Notes under the pieces: model-generated | What the model saw: the letters and a program-made list of their open reading frames with translations, nothing else | The model's database searches: none | What the model was told of the DNA's origin: nothing | From: JACTMZ01 sp044359955 | GTDB taxonomy: Bacteria > Verrucomicrobiota > Verrucomicrobiia > Chthoniobacterales > JACTMZ01 | DNA length: 64,000 nucleotides | Reading direction: 5' to 3' | Assembly: GCA_044359955.1 (NCBI GenBank) | Contig: JBIKLF010000003.1 | Coordinates: 1 to 64,000, forward strand | Part shown: piece after piece, positions 16,584-25,520 of the stretch | Layout: each line of letters starts with the position of its first letter | How positions within the stretch are numbered: the stretch's first letter is position 1 | Program-made: the position numbers and the translations under genes

Positions 16584-17551
16584 GAGCGGGCGAGAGCGAG
16601 GCAGCCAGCCTCGAGAGCGACATCCTCCTTCACGTTGCGGTCCAGAAAAAGGCGCAATTGCGCCGCGCCGTCCAGGAGGCGGAGCAGGGCGGCGTCGTCG
16701 AGCCGGGCGGCGAGGCGTCCGGATTCGGCCGCCAGCGCGGGAAATTGCAGGGCCGCGACGCCGTGCCGTGCCCGAAGCACATCGGCGGCGCGCTCGGCGA
16801 CGATGCCGGCGAGGTGTTGGCGTGTCGCGAGCACGCGGGCCTCGGTGAGGGCTTTGAGCCGGCCTTCTTCGGTCTTGATCCATTCATCGTCGGCCGTGTC
16901 GCCGAGACGCTTTTTTTCCGCCTTGAACGCGGAGGAAATTTCGTCTTCCACCGTCTCGCGCGCTTCGCGCAGGAGGGATTGCAGGCGCCGGGCGAGGAGG
17001 AGCCCGGCCCCGAGGCGCGATGGGGAAGGCGCCGCGAGAAGGTGTCCGGTAGCCTCGGCCACGACGGCGGCCGCCCCGTCGAGCGCGGGCAAGGTCGGCG
17101 AGCGCAGGGGGAAATGGGCGCAGCGGGAGACGATGGTGACGGGGAGGAGGCCGGGATTGGAAGTCACCAGAATGAAGAGGGTGTGGTCCGGCGGTTCCTC
17201 CAAGGTTTTGAGGAAGGCGTTGGCCGCATTGACGTGGAGGCGGTCGGCGTCGAGGATGATGCCGGTCTTGACCGCTCCCACTTGAAAGCTGGTCGAAAAG
17301 AACGGGAGGCAGAATTCCTTGAATGGTTCGACGAGGATGCGGCGCGATTTGGAACCGGGCTCGAGACGGTGGATGTCCGGGTGCACGGCCGCCTTCTCCG
17401 TGGTGGTGTCGTTGACCATGGCCGCGATCTGCAGGGCCAAACGGGCCCGTCCGCTGCCCGGTGAACCGGTGATGAGCATGGCATGGGGCAGGCGCCCGAG
17501 TTGACGGGCCCGGCGCAGGCGTTCGAGGATGTCAGCGGGCAAAAAAGCCAT
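16580..17551 (-). CDS. holB: DNA polymerase III delta-prime subunit (HolB-like)
   Basis: A 323-residue clamp-loader subunit that helps open and load the beta clamp. It has a P-loop-like GSPGSGRARL, the sensor region ANAFLKTLEEPPDHTLFILVT and the SRC motif (VSRCAHF) that supplies the arginine finger. The zinc module of classical delta-prime and DnaX is absent. It follows tmk with a 20-bp overlap, the same tmk-holB pairing as in E. coli. Confidence 0.87.
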   Translation of the reverse strand: MAFLPADILERLRRARQLGRLPHAMLITGSPGSGRARLALQIAAMVNDTTTEKAAVHPDIHRLEPGSKSRRILVEPFKEFCLPFFSTSFQVGAVKTGIILDADRLHVNAANAFLKTLEEPPDHTLFILVTSNPGLLPVTIVSRCAHFPLRSPTLPALDGAAAVVAEATGHLLAAPSPSRLGAGLLLARRLQSLLREARETVEDEISSAFKAEKKRLGDTADDEWIKTEEGRLKALTEARVLATRQHLAGIVAERAADVLRARHGVAALQFPALAAESGRLAARLDDAALLRLLDGAAQLRLFLDRNVKEDVALEAGCLALARS

Positions 17552-18176
17552 GGAATTTGTCGCTCAGCACCCCGCGTATTTCCGCGGCGAGGTGTTCCTC
17601 GGGCTGGGTGGCGTCGAGCACGACGAAGCGGGCCGGTTCATCGGCCGCCGCACGGAGGTAACCGCAGCGCACTGCCTCGTAGAAGGCCAGGGGTTCGCTC
17701 TCCATGCGGTCGGCGGGCCGGTCGCGCTTGGCGATACGGTGGTGCGCCTCCCCGGCGTCCATATCGAGGAGGAAGGTGAGGTCCGGCAGGGTGTCCCCGA
17801 TGGCGAATCCATTGACGGTGCGGGTCATTTGCGGGTCGAGTTGGCGAGCCACGCCTTGGTAGACGGCGGTCGAGTCGTGGAAGCGGTCGCTGATGACGAC
17901 CTCGCCGCGTTCGAGCGCGGGGCGAATGACTTCACGCACATGCTGCGCCCGGCTGGCCGCAAAAAGGAAAAGTTCGGCCTCGGGCACCAGTCCGTGGCCT
18001 TCCGGGGCGTGTTGCAGCAGGTCGCGCATGCGGTCACCCGCCGGGGTTCCGCCGGGTTCGCGGGTGGTCAGGCAGGGGTGCCCGGTGTCGCGCAGCCACG
18101 CCGAAAGGCGGCGGATCTGGGTGGATTTGCCGCAGCCCTCGGAGCCCTCGAAAGTAACAAATAGGCCTCGTCTCAT
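17532..18176 (-). CDS. tmk: Thymidylate kinase
   Basis: Phosphorylates dTMP to dTDP. The 214-residue protein has P-loop FEGSEGCGKSTQ, the DR(F/Y)-type motif SDRFHDSTAVYQG, the dTMP-binding REPGGT loop, and a LID region around RDRPADRMESE. Length is standard. It is the promoter-proximal gene of a seven-gene operon running to 12439 in which most neighbours overlap. Confidence 0.95.
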   Translation of the reverse strand: MRRGLFVTFEGSEGCGKSTQIRRLSAWLRDTGHPCLTTREPGGTPAGDRMRDLLQHAPEGHGLVPEAELFLFAASRAQHVREVIRPALERGEVVISDRFHDSTAVYQGVARQLDPQMTRTVNGFAIGDTLPDLTFLLDMDAGEAHHRIAKRDRPADRMESEPLAFYEAVRCGYLRAAADEPARFVVLDATQPEEHLAAEIRGVLSDKFHGFFAR

Positions 18177-18238
18177 GCCAAGCGGACATTAAACTCATTT
18201 GGTGCAGCGGGGGCAAAAGCATTTCGCAGCAAAAGCCG

Positions 18239-19288
18239 ATGAAAATTGTTTTTGTCGAAACCGAGGACGACGAACGGCCGTTTTTTGCCGAGAGCTTGGC
18301 CGGTCATGAGGTTGATTTCGTCGACGACGTTGCCGGCGTGCCGAGGGATGCGGAAATTGTTTCGGTTTTCATCAATTCGCGGGTCGGGGCGGAGTTTTTT
18401 CGGCGTCATCCCCGAGTGAAGCTCGTCGCCTCGCGATCCTCCGCCAGCGACCACCTCAACCTCAAAGCGGCGGCGCGGAGCGGCGTCGTGCTGGCCCGTG
18501 TGCCGGACTACGGGGCGGCCACGGTGGCCGAGCATACTTTTGCCCTGATTCTCGGGGTGACCCGCCGCTTGCGGCACTGCCTTGACACAAGGAACCGCGG
18601 CCGCGGCGCCAGAGAACGTCTGCGCGGCCTCGAATTGCGGGGCAAAACCCTCGGGGTGGTGGGGACGGGACGTGTCGGAAGCCTGGTGCTTTCGATCGGC
18701 AAGGCCTTCGGGATGGATGGCGTGGCTTTCGACATGGAGCCGGACGCCGCACTGGCCGACAAGATCGGTTTCCGCTATGTGTCCCTCGACAAGTTGCTGC
18801 GCTGCGCCGACATCGTCACGCTGCATGTCCCGCTCAACCCGCGGACGCGCCATATGCTCAGCGCGAAACGCTTGGCGCGCTGCAAACCCGGGTTCATTCT
18901 GATCAACACGGCTCGTGGGGCGTTGGTCGACATCGACGCATTGCTGGCCGGGTTGAACAGCGGGCGCGTGGGGGGCGTGGGCTTGGATGTGCTGGAGGAC
19001 GATACCGCATTCCGCAACGATGCCTCGCGGATCATCGGGGAGCAGATCGTGCAGAAGATCCACGCGATTTCCACCCCGGGCGGTGATCCGCTGCGTCGTG
19101 AGAAACGGCTGCGGGAACTGGAGGGAATCATGCGCAACCGGCAATTGCTGGCCCACGCGAATGTCTTTTTCACCCCCCATGTCGGCTTCAACAGCATCGA
19201 GGCGATCGAGCGGATCAATCTCGGCACGGTGCAGAACATCCGCGATTTTTTGGCCGGCCGGCTACGGCCCGAAGCGGTGGTCACATGA
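18239..19288 (+). CDS. D-isomer-specific 2-hydroxyacid dehydrogenase
   Basis: A 349-residue NAD-dependent dehydrogenase of the D-lactate/phosphoglycerate dehydrogenase family. It has the Rossmann motif GVVGTGRVGSLV and the catalytic triad Arg in NTARGALVD, Glu in DVLEDD and His in TPHVGFNS. The sequence is closest in style to D-lactate dehydrogenases. An insertion of about 35 residues between the Glu and His motifs (RIIGEQIVQKIHAI onward) is longer than in typical members. It overlaps the EVE gene by 4 bp. Confidence 0.88.
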   Translation: MKIVFVETEDDERPFFAESLAGHEVDFVDDVAGVPRDAEIVSVFINSRVGAEFFRRHPRVKLVASRSSASDHLNLKAAARSGVVLARVPDYGAATVAEHTFALILGVTRRLRHCLDTRNRGRGARERLRGLELRGKTLGVVGTGRVGSLVLSIGKAFGMDGVAFDMEPDAALADKIGFRYVSLDKLLRCADIVTLHVPLNPRTRHMLSAKRLARCKPGFILINTARGALVDIDALLAGLNSGRVGGVGLDVLEDDTAFRNDASRIIGEQIVQKIHAISTPGGDPLRREKRLRELEGIMRNRQLLAHANVFFTPHVGFNSIEAIERINLGTVQNIRDFLAGRLRPEAVVT

Positions 19289-19698
19289 TGAAACACTGGC
19301 TGGTCAAACAGGAGCCCGCCGCCTACGCGTGGGAGCAATTCGTCCGCGACCGGGGCACGGCGTGGACCGGCGTGAGGAATTTCCAGGCCCGCAACAACCT
19401 CCGGGCGATGAAAAAAGGCGACGAGGTTTTCTACTACCACAGCGTGACCGGGAAATCGGTGGTCGGAACCGCACGGGTGGTCCGCGAAGCCTACGGCGAC
19501 CCGACGGCAGAGGATGGCGATTGGTCATGTGTCGATCTTGTTCCGCAGCAAGCCTGCCGCACGCCCGTCACCCTTGAACAAATCAAAGCGGAACCCTCGC
19601 TGCGCGACATCGCGCTGCTGCGGCAATCGCGCCTGAGTGTGATGCCGCTGACGTCTGCCGAGGCAAAAATGCTACGCAAGATGGGGCAACTTTCGTGA
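19285..19698 (+). CDS. EVE-domain protein
   Basis: A 137-residue protein consisting of one EVE domain (PUA-like fold, thymocyte nuclear protein 1 family). Visible landmarks are HWLVKQEP, WTGVRNFQARNNLR, KGDEVFYYHS and VVREAYGDPTA. EVE domains bind modified bases in DNA or RNA, and in bacteria they are sometimes part of modification-dependent defence. Here the partner is a dehydrogenase (ATGA overlap), so a tRNA- or metabolism-linked role is equally likely. Confidence 0.9.
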   Translation: MMKHWLVKQEPAAYAWEQFVRDRGTAWTGVRNFQARNNLRAMKKGDEVFYYHSVTGKSVVGTARVVREAYGDPTAEDGDWSCVDLVPQQACRTPVTLEQIKAEPSLRDIALLRQSRLSVMPLTSAEAKMLRKMGQLS

Positions 19699-19727
19699 GG
19701 TGGCTTTGTTTGCCGGGTGCAGCCGGA

Positions 19728-20100
19728 GACGCAATAAAAGCGCGGCGGGGCCCGGTTTGTCTGGGGGGCACGGCCGTCCCGGCCGTGTTGTCGGGTCGTG
19801 ACGGGCGGGACGCCCGTGCCCCTTGGCCACGTGCCAACTCGCTCACCAAATAGTTAGTCTAAAAACGTAGTTGAAAGTTGAGTGATGAGAGTTGAGGGAC
19901 TGAGTAGGAGCGACTTACGTCATCGGCCTGACTCACGCTTAGGGTGACTGCCCGCGGATCGTCAAGTCGTTGGCTTTCAACCTCTCAACCCTCAACCATA
20001 AACTCTCAACGCCTTTTCTGGGGTAAGTCATCACTCGCCCAGGCGCGCCTTTGTGGCAGCGCCGGAAAAGGCAGAGGGTTTGGCATCGTTACGGCTTAGG
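19728..20100. repeat. Composite intergenic repeat, copy B, split by a 170-bp insertion
   Basis: The segments 19728-19859 and 20026-20100 match 7911-8123 almost base for base. They include the inverted pair of GC arms (19765-19822) and the block with ctcgcccaggcgcgcct. Copy B is interrupted at 19860-20029 where copy A is continuous. This occupies most of the 690-bp gap between the EVE gene and the PAP2 gene; I see nothing in 20165-20386. Confidence 0.85.
19860..20029. mobile_element. MITE-like insertion inside composite repeat copy B
   Basis: A 170-bp segment absent from copy A. It is flanked by the 4-bp repeat agtc (19856-19859 and 20026-20029). Its ends are imperfect inverted repeats: gttgaaagttgagtgatgag at about 19870, against the complement of cctcaaccataaactctcaa at about 19991. 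It has no coding capacity. The pattern fits a small non-autonomous element. Confidence 0.55.
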
Positions 20101-20164
20101 TAGGGACGCGCGGCTCGCGCGTCCGTTTGTGGGGGAGCGGACGAGCGGGCCGCTCGTCCCTACC
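20099..20164. repeat. Paired-hairpin (REP-like) element
   Basis: Complementary outer ends (ggtaggga and tccctacc) enclose two internally palindromic arms, gacgcgcggctcgcgcgtc and gacgagcgggccgctcgtc. It directly abuts composite repeat copy B. The two-arm plan matches 8160-8220. Confidence 0.7.
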
Positions 20165-20386
20165 TTCTGAAGGAATGTCGAAACACATTTCCTGCTGCTG
20201 CTGCCCGTCCGTGGCCGCGGCTTCGGCATGGTGAGGGATCAGGGTTTTTCCGCAGTGGCGGCCGGTCCAACAATCCGGGGCGCGACATCCTGGGCGGCGA
20301 GGGACCAGAAACTGTGCGCATGCCGTCGCTGCCGTCTGCGCTGTTTTTGCCGTGAGTTCGGGGAGTGTCCTGCCAGACTTACGGCG

Positions 20387-21037
20387 ATGAAGGAACGCCG
20401 TGGGATGTTGTGGACCGTTTTGCTTTCCGTTGCGGCCCTTGTTTTGCTGGTTGCGGGGGTGGTGGTTTGGGACCAACCGGTGCTGGAGGCGGTGAGGGCC
20501 GGTGCCGCGCAGGGGTGGACGGAGCTGGCGCGGTTCCTTTCGCGTTACGGGGATTTTCCTTTTTTGCTGGCGGCGGGTGTCGTCGCGCTCGCGGTCAGCC
20601 TGCGCCGGCGGGCCGTCTCGTGGTCACGTATCCTCACGGCCATGATTCTCGCGGGAATCATAGCCGGGTTGGCATCGAACCTTGTGAAGCTGGGCACCGG
20701 GCGGGTGCGTCCGCGGGTGGAGCAGGTCGAGCACGGTTGGTATGGTCCGAAGCATGAGGATCAGTGGGTTTCCCTGCAGCATAATTTCCAGAGCTTTCCC
20801 TCCTCCCATGCCTCGTGTGCGTTCGGCTTTTTCTTTCCGCTTTTCCTGTCCCGACGTTGGGTGGGCGCGGCGGGTTTGCTTGCTGCGGCGGCTGTCGCGT
20901 GGTCACGGGTGCAACTCAATGCCCACCATATTTCCGATGTGGCCGCAGGGGCTTTGCTCGGGATGGTGACCGGATGGCTCGTCTGGCGGTGGATTGTGGC
21001 CCGCGGGGGACTGTCGCGCTGGCTCGGGGCGCCCTGA
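20387..21037 (+). CDS. PAP2-family lipid phosphatase
   Basis: A 216-residue membrane protein with about six helices and the three PAP2 motifs: KLGTGRVRPR, PSSHAS, and SRVQLNAHHISD (the catalytic histidines are in the last two). Such enzymes dephosphorylate undecaprenyl pyrophosphate, phosphatidate or lipid A on the periplasmic side. I chose the ATG at 20387 because it directly precedes the first helix; upstream in-frame sequence is cysteine- and arginine-rich and looks non-coding. It stands alone between repeats and the GspE pair. Confidence 0.87.
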   Translation: MKERRGMLWTVLLSVAALVLLVAGVVVWDQPVLEAVRAGAAQGWTELARFLSRYGDFPFLLAAGVVALAVSLRRRAVSWSRILTAMILAGIIAGLASNLVKLGTGRVRPRVEQVEHGWYGPKHEDQWVSLQHNFQSFPSSHASCAFGFFFPLFLSRRWVGAAGLLAAAAVAWSRVQLNAHHISDVAAGALLGMVTGWLVWRWIVARGGLSRWLGAP

Positions 21038-21144
21038 GCCGGGAGATGCTCTATCCACGGTAAAGGGCTGGCCGCCACGGTCTGGTCAAGCAGAAGCGGT
21101 TCCGCACTTGCCGGCTGCCGTTTTCCGGAAAGACAGAATTGGCC

Positions 21145-22863
21145 TCAGGTGTATTTGAGGATTTCTTCCACCGTGGTCTCGCCGTCGAAGATGGCCTGCA
21201 GGCCCTCTTCGCGCAGGGTGCGCATGCCGAGTTCGATGGCTTTCTGGCGGAGCACGACGCCGGGGGCGCGCTGGTTGATCATTTCACGCAGGGTGTCGTT
21301 GAGGCGCAGGGTTTCATAGATGGCCCGGCGACCTTTGTAGCCGGTGTCGTTGCACTCTTCGCAACCCCGGCCTTTGTAGAATTTCTTGTCGCCCACCTCG
21401 TGCGCGGAAAGACCGAGGAGCATGAGTTCCTCCTCGCTGGGCTCGTAGGGCTCGATGCATTTCGAGCAGGTGCGGCGGACGAGACGCTGGGCCACGACCA
21501 GTTCGAGCGAGGCGGATATGAGGAATGGTTCGACGCCCATGTCGATGAGACGGGTGATGGCACCGGTCGAATCATTGGTGTGGAGCGAGGTGAAAACCAG
21601 GTGGCCGGTGAGGGAGGCTTGAATGGCAATCTGGGCTGTCTCGAGATCGCGGGTCTCGCCGACGAGAATGCGGTCGGGATCCTGCCGAAGGAAGGCGCGG
21701 AGGCAACGGGCGAAATCGAGACCGATACCTTCGTTGACCGGAACCTGGATGATGCCGTCGATGTCGTATTCGACCGGATCCTCGGCCGTGAGCAGTTTGG
21801 CGTTCGGTTCGTTGATCTCGCGCAAGCAGGCGTACAGCGTGGTGGTTTTGCCCGATCCGGTGGGCCCGGTGACGATGATGATGCCGTTGGGCAGCTTGAT
21901 CATGTCCCGCAGCGTCTTCTTCACGTTGTCCGGGACCCCGAGCTTGTCGAGGTCGAGTTGGACGGCGGAACGGTCGAGAATACGGAGCACGACGCTTTCG
22001 CCGAACTGGGTGGGCAGCGTGCTGACGCGCAGGTCGATGGAGAAGGGTTTGCCGTCGCGCGTGACGCTACGTTGGATGCGGCCGTCCTGCGGCAGGCGGC
22101 TCTCGGCAATGTTGAGGTTCGCGATAATTTTGATGCGCGAGATCAACTCGCGGCCGATCGAGCTGTAGGCCTTCCGGTCGGACTTGGTGAGGAGGGAGCG
22201 CAGGGTTCCGTCGACGCGCATGCGGACGTCCATGAAATCCTCGAACGGCTCGAAGTGGATGTCGCTGGCTTTGGCTTTGATCCCGATATCGATGAGGTTG
22301 TCGATGATTTGGGTGACGTATTGGGCGCGTTCCTCATCGCTCAGGTTCCCGGCCGATACGGCGGTGCCGGCCTGGCTGAGTCTTTCCCGCAGCTCCTTTT
22401 GGGTGAGAGTGGAAAATCCCTCGGTCGCGTAGTCAACGGAGTCATAGTATTGCGTGATGAGTTCCGTGATGCGCCGGACCGGGGCGACGCTGACTTGGAT
22501 ATTCTCGTTGAGCGCAAAGCGGAGTTCCTCGATGCGTTGCGCGTCAAGCGGGTCGCTCATCGCAACGTAGAGCGTTCCGTCCACGTCGGCGACCGGGAGT
22601 GCCCCGTGGAGACGGGCCAACCCGACGGGAATCCTGTCACGCAGGCGGTTCTCCAACTCGAAATCCGTAAGGTCGATGTAATTGGCCCCGATGGAATTCG
22701 CGATAGTCTGGTAAAAAGTGTGCTCGTCGATGTGGCCCTCCTCGACGAGGAAATCCTCGGGGGCGCGTCCGCTTTCCAGAACGGCCTGGAGCAGGGGGTC
22801 CGAATGCCCGGCGGGAATCGCGCCTTGGTCGGCCAGCGTGGTGATGACGAGGTGCGGGTCCAT
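21145..22863 (-). CDS. GspE/PilB-type secretion or pilus ATPase, second of a tandem pair
   Basis: A 572-residue hexameric ATPase that powers type II secretion or type IV pilus extension. It has an N-terminal MshEN-like domain (about 1-150), then the N2 domain ASDIHFEPFED, Walker A GPTGSGKTTT, the Asp box LTAEDPVEYDIDG, Walker B ILVGETRDLETA, and the His box TGHLVFTSLHTND. A zinc tetracysteine follows (CSKC and CEEC). It starts 1 bp after the stop of its paralogue. No other Gsp or Pil gene is nearby. Confidence 0.92.
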   Translation of the reverse strand: MDPHLVITTLADQGAIPAGHSDPLLQAVLESGRAPEDFLVEEGHIDEHTFYQTIANSIGANYIDLTDFELENRLRDRIPVGLARLHGALPVADVDGTLYVAMSDPLDAQRIEELRFALNENIQVSVAPVRRITELITQYYDSVDYATEGFSTLTQKELRERLSQAGTAVSAGNLSDEERAQYVTQIIDNLIDIGIKAKASDIHFEPFEDFMDVRMRVDGTLRSLLTKSDRKAYSSIGRELISRIKIIANLNIAESRLPQDGRIQRSVTRDGKPFSIDLRVSTLPTQFGESVVLRILDRSAVQLDLDKLGVPDNVKKTLRDMIKLPNGIIIVTGPTGSGKTTTLYACLREINEPNAKLLTAEDPVEYDIDGIIQVPVNEGIGLDFARCLRAFLRQDPDRILVGETRDLETAQIAIQASLTGHLVFTSLHTNDSTGAITRLIDMGVEPFLISASLELVVAQRLVRRTCSKCIEPYEPSEEELMLLGLSAHEVGDKKFYKGRGCEECNDTGYKGRRAIYETLRLNDTLREMINQRAPGVVLRQKAIELGMRTLREEGLQAIFDGETTVEEILKYT

Positions 22864-22864
22864 C

Positions 22865-24553
22865 TCAGTCGGAATCTCCCATGGTGACGGAGAGCACCTC
22901 GTCGAAGGTGGTCAAGCCGGCGAAAACCTTCTGGAATCCGTCCTCACGCAGGGTGCGCATGCCTTGCTCGCGGGCGCGGTTGCGAAGTTGCACGGTGCTG
23001 ACTTGTTCGGAACGGTCCCCGCCATCGCCCATGCGGTTGATCATCTGGCGCATGTCGTCGTCGATCTTGAAAATTTCAAAAATGCCGAGGCGGCCGCGGT
23101 AACCGGTGAAGCGGCAGCGCTCGCAGCCCTTGGGCTTGTAGATGGTGGCGTCGGCCAGCTGCTCGGGATCGAGGCGCAGGGCGATCATTTCCGCTTCGCT
23201 GAGTGCGCCCGCTTCCTTGCATTGGCAAAGTTTGCGGCAGAGGCGTTGGGCCATGACGGCGCGCACCGCGCTGGAGACGAGGAAGGGTTTGACGCCGATA
23301 TCGATGAGGCGGGCGATGGCGCTGGGGGCGTCATTGGTGTGCAGGGTGGAAAGCACCAAGTGGCCGGTGAGGGACGCATTGATGGCGATGCCGGCCGTCT
23401 CGAGGTCACGAATCTCGCCGATCATGATCACGTTCGGGGCTTGGCGCAGGATGGAGCGCAGGGCGCGGGCGAAGGTCATGCCAATGTCCGATTTGACGTG
23501 CACTTGGTTGACCCCGGGCATGACGTATTCGATCGGGTCTTCGACCGTGATGATCTTGCGGCTCTCGTTGTTGATTTCCGAAAGGCAGGCGTAAAGCGTG
23601 GTGGTTTTACCCGAACCGGTCGGGCCGGTGACGAGGATAATGCCGTCGGCCATTTTGATCAGGCCGCGGAAATACTCCTGGTCGTCGGTCATGAAGCCGA
23701 GGTCCGGCAGGGTGATGGAGAGCGTGGATTGGTCGAGCAGACGCATGACGATGGATTCGCCTTGCGAGGTGGGTATGGTGGAGACGCGGAGATCGAGCGC
23801 TTTGCCGCGCACTTGGCACTGGATGCGGCCGTCTTGGGGAACGCGCTTTTCGTCGATGCTCATCGTCTCGGTCATGATTTTGAGCCGGCTGATGATGGCG
23901 CTCTGCAGGGTGTGGGGGAGGAGTTTGTATTGCTCCAGCTCGCCGTCGATGCGGAAGCGGACGCGAAATCCCGCCTCCAACGGTTCCAAATGGATATCGC
24001 TGGCCCGCATTTCCTGGGCTTTTTCGAGGAAGTCCTGCACCAGCTTGATGATGGCCGCGTCGTCCTCGCCGGCTCCGCCCTCGGACTCCTCCTCGGTTCC
24101 GGCGGCGACAAGACCGTCCTGACGCGGATAAATGTCGGTGAGCAGGATATCAACACGCTCCGGATCGGCGTAAAGGAACTCCACCTCCGCCTTGAGCAGG
24201 AAAGGCACCGTGTCGAAGGCCTCGAAATTCATCGGATCGCCAATGGCAACCTGCAGGCCGTGGTCCGTTTGCTGCAAAGGCAGGATACGATGCCGGCGGG
24301 CCACCTCGCCGGGGATCAGTCCGTGCAGCTCGCGGATGCGCTGGACAGTGTCCGCCTCATCGAGGTCCGCGAAGCTCAGCCCGTGGAAGTGCGCGACCGC
24401 TTCATGGACGTCGCGCGGTTGCACGGCCCGTGTTTCCAAGAGCGCGTCGATGATCGGGGCGCCGGGGTGCTGTTCGCGGGCTTCGCTGACCTGCTGCTTC
24501 GTCACCCGGAATTGGTCGAGAAGGACTTCGAGAACTTGGTCGTCAGTGTGCAC
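22865..24553 (-). CDS. GspE/PilB-type secretion or pilus ATPase, first of a tandem pair
   Basis: A 562-residue paralogue of the next gene with the same order: N-terminal domain, ASDIHLEPLEA, Walker A GPTGSGKTTT, VEDPIEYVMPG, MIGEIRDLETA, and the His box TGHLVLSTLHTND. The first zinc cysteine pair is compressed: LCQCKE gives C-x-C rather than C-x2-C, while the second pair (CERC) is normal. That may change zinc binding. The two could form mixed hexamers or serve separate pilus and secretion machines; the sequence cannot tell. Confidence 0.92.
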   Translation of the reverse strand: MHTDDQVLEVLLDQFRVTKQQVSEAREQHPGAPIIDALLETRAVQPRDVHEAVAHFHGLSFADLDEADTVQRIRELHGLIPGEVARRHRILPLQQTDHGLQVAIGDPMNFEAFDTVPFLLKAEVEFLYADPERVDILLTDIYPRQDGLVAAGTEEESEGGAGEDDAAIIKLVQDFLEKAQEMRASDIHLEPLEAGFRVRFRIDGELEQYKLLPHTLQSAIISRLKIMTETMSIDEKRVPQDGRIQCQVRGKALDLRVSTIPTSQGESIVMRLLDQSTLSITLPDLGFMTDDQEYFRGLIKMADGIILVTGPTGSGKTTTLYACLSEINNESRKIITVEDPIEYVMPGVNQVHVKSDIGMTFARALRSILRQAPNVIMIGEIRDLETAGIAINASLTGHLVLSTLHTNDAPSAIARLIDIGVKPFLVSSAVRAVMAQRLCRKLCQCKEAGALSEAEMIALRLDPEQLADATIYKPKGCERCRFTGYRGRLGIFEIFKIDDDMRQMINRMGDGGDRSEQVSTVQLRNRAREQGMRTLREDGFQKVFAGLTTFDEVLSVTMGDSD

Positions 24554-24678
24554 GAGGTGGGAAACTACAGGGAGTGCTTACGGCTGCGGAGAGAGGCTGT
24601 CAAGGAACGGGAAATTGCAGTGCTGCGTTGTCATTCCTCCGCCGGAGGATAGACTGTCTGCCGATATCTCCCAGACCT

Positions 24679-25305
24679 ATGAGCAAATACCAAACCTACC
24701 TTATTTTCGGCGCGCCCGGCAGCGGCAAAGGAACGCAGGGCCGCGTGCTTGGCAAAGTGCCCGGCTACTATCATTGCGCGTGCGGCGACGTGTTCCGCGC
24801 CCTCGATTTGCGCACGCCGCTGGGCAAGCAGTTCCTCGAGTATTCGAGCCGCGGCGAGTTGGTGCCGGACGAGATCACGGTCAAACTTTGGAAGATCCGC
24901 ATCGATCAAAGCGTCGAGTCGCACGCTTTCCATCCCGACCACGACTTTCTCGTGCTCGACGGCATCCCGCGCAACATTCACCAGGTGCAGATGCTGGAGG
25001 ACATTGTCCGGGTGAGGAAAATTTTCCATCTGACCTGTCCCGACCGCGCCAAGCTGGTCGAGCGCCTCAAGCGGCGCGCCTTGCGCGACAACCGGTTTGA
25101 TGACGCCAACGAGGAGGTGATCAGGCACCGGCTCGAGACTTACGACCAGGAGTCCAAGCCTTTATTGGCCCATTACGGCGATGAGATGATTGTGCACATC
25201 GACGCCATGCTCTCGCCGGTCGATGTGCTCGGCAACATTGTCAGTGTGCTGGCGCAGGACCGACGCAACCACTTCGGGGAGGAAGGGTTCAGCGCGGTGA
25301 CATGA
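24679..25305 (+). CDS. adk: Adenylate kinase family protein, short-LID type
   Basis: A 208-residue nucleoside-monophosphate kinase (AMP + ATP to 2 ADP). It has P-loop FGAPGSGKGTQ, the NMP-site GDVFRALDLRTPLG, DGIPRNIHQVQ (DGFPR in most), and a short LID around RRALRDNRFDD with no zinc cysteines. The ATG at 24679 follows a short gap divergent from the GspE pair. Since GFPR is changed to GIPR, the monophosphate specificity might differ. It overlaps the small zinc-ribbon gene by 4 bp. Confidence 0.85.
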   Translation: MSKYQTYLIFGAPGSGKGTQGRVLGKVPGYYHCACGDVFRALDLRTPLGKQFLEYSSRGELVPDEITVKLWKIRIDQSVESHAFHPDHDFLVLDGIPRNIHQVQMLEDIVRVRKIFHLTCPDRAKLVERLKRRALRDNRFDDANEEVIRHRLETYDQESKPLLAHYGDEMIVHIDAMLSPVDVLGNIVSVLAQDRRNHFGEEGFSAVT

Positions 25306-25520
25306 GCGGCCGCTTCGAGAGCCTGCGGGCCAGCAGCCTCTACTGCCGGCGGTGCGGCCAATCCATGCCGGTGCGCGAACGGCTGCTGCTCGTTTTGCCG
25401 GACAAGGAAATCTACGACTACTGCTGCACGGGATGCGCGGACTCATTGGGTCAGCGCGAGGTCACGGCCGGGGAATTGCTTCGCGTGCGGCGCGGTGCGG
25501 CCCCGCGGCGGCTGGCATGA
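25302..25520 (+). CDS. Small zinc-ribbon-like protein, unknown function
   Basis: A 72-residue basic protein with two cysteine pairs, YCRRCG and YCCTGC, spaced as in a treble-clef or rubredoxin-like zinc knuckle. It has no enzyme motif. It overlaps adk (ATGA) and fmt (ATGA), so all three are translated as a unit. The real-gene case rests on these exact overlaps and on the cysteine spacing. A ribosome- or tRNA-associated role is a guess from the fmt neighbour. Confidence 0.65.
   Translation: MSGRFESLRASSLYCRRCGQSMPVRERLLLVLPDKEIYDYCCTGCADSLGQREVTAGELLRVRRGAAPRRLA

Noticed and set aside
19285..19698. EVE-domain protein as part of a defence system
   Set aside because: Its only coupled partner is a hydroxyacid dehydrogenase, with no restriction, helicase or nuclease gene nearby.
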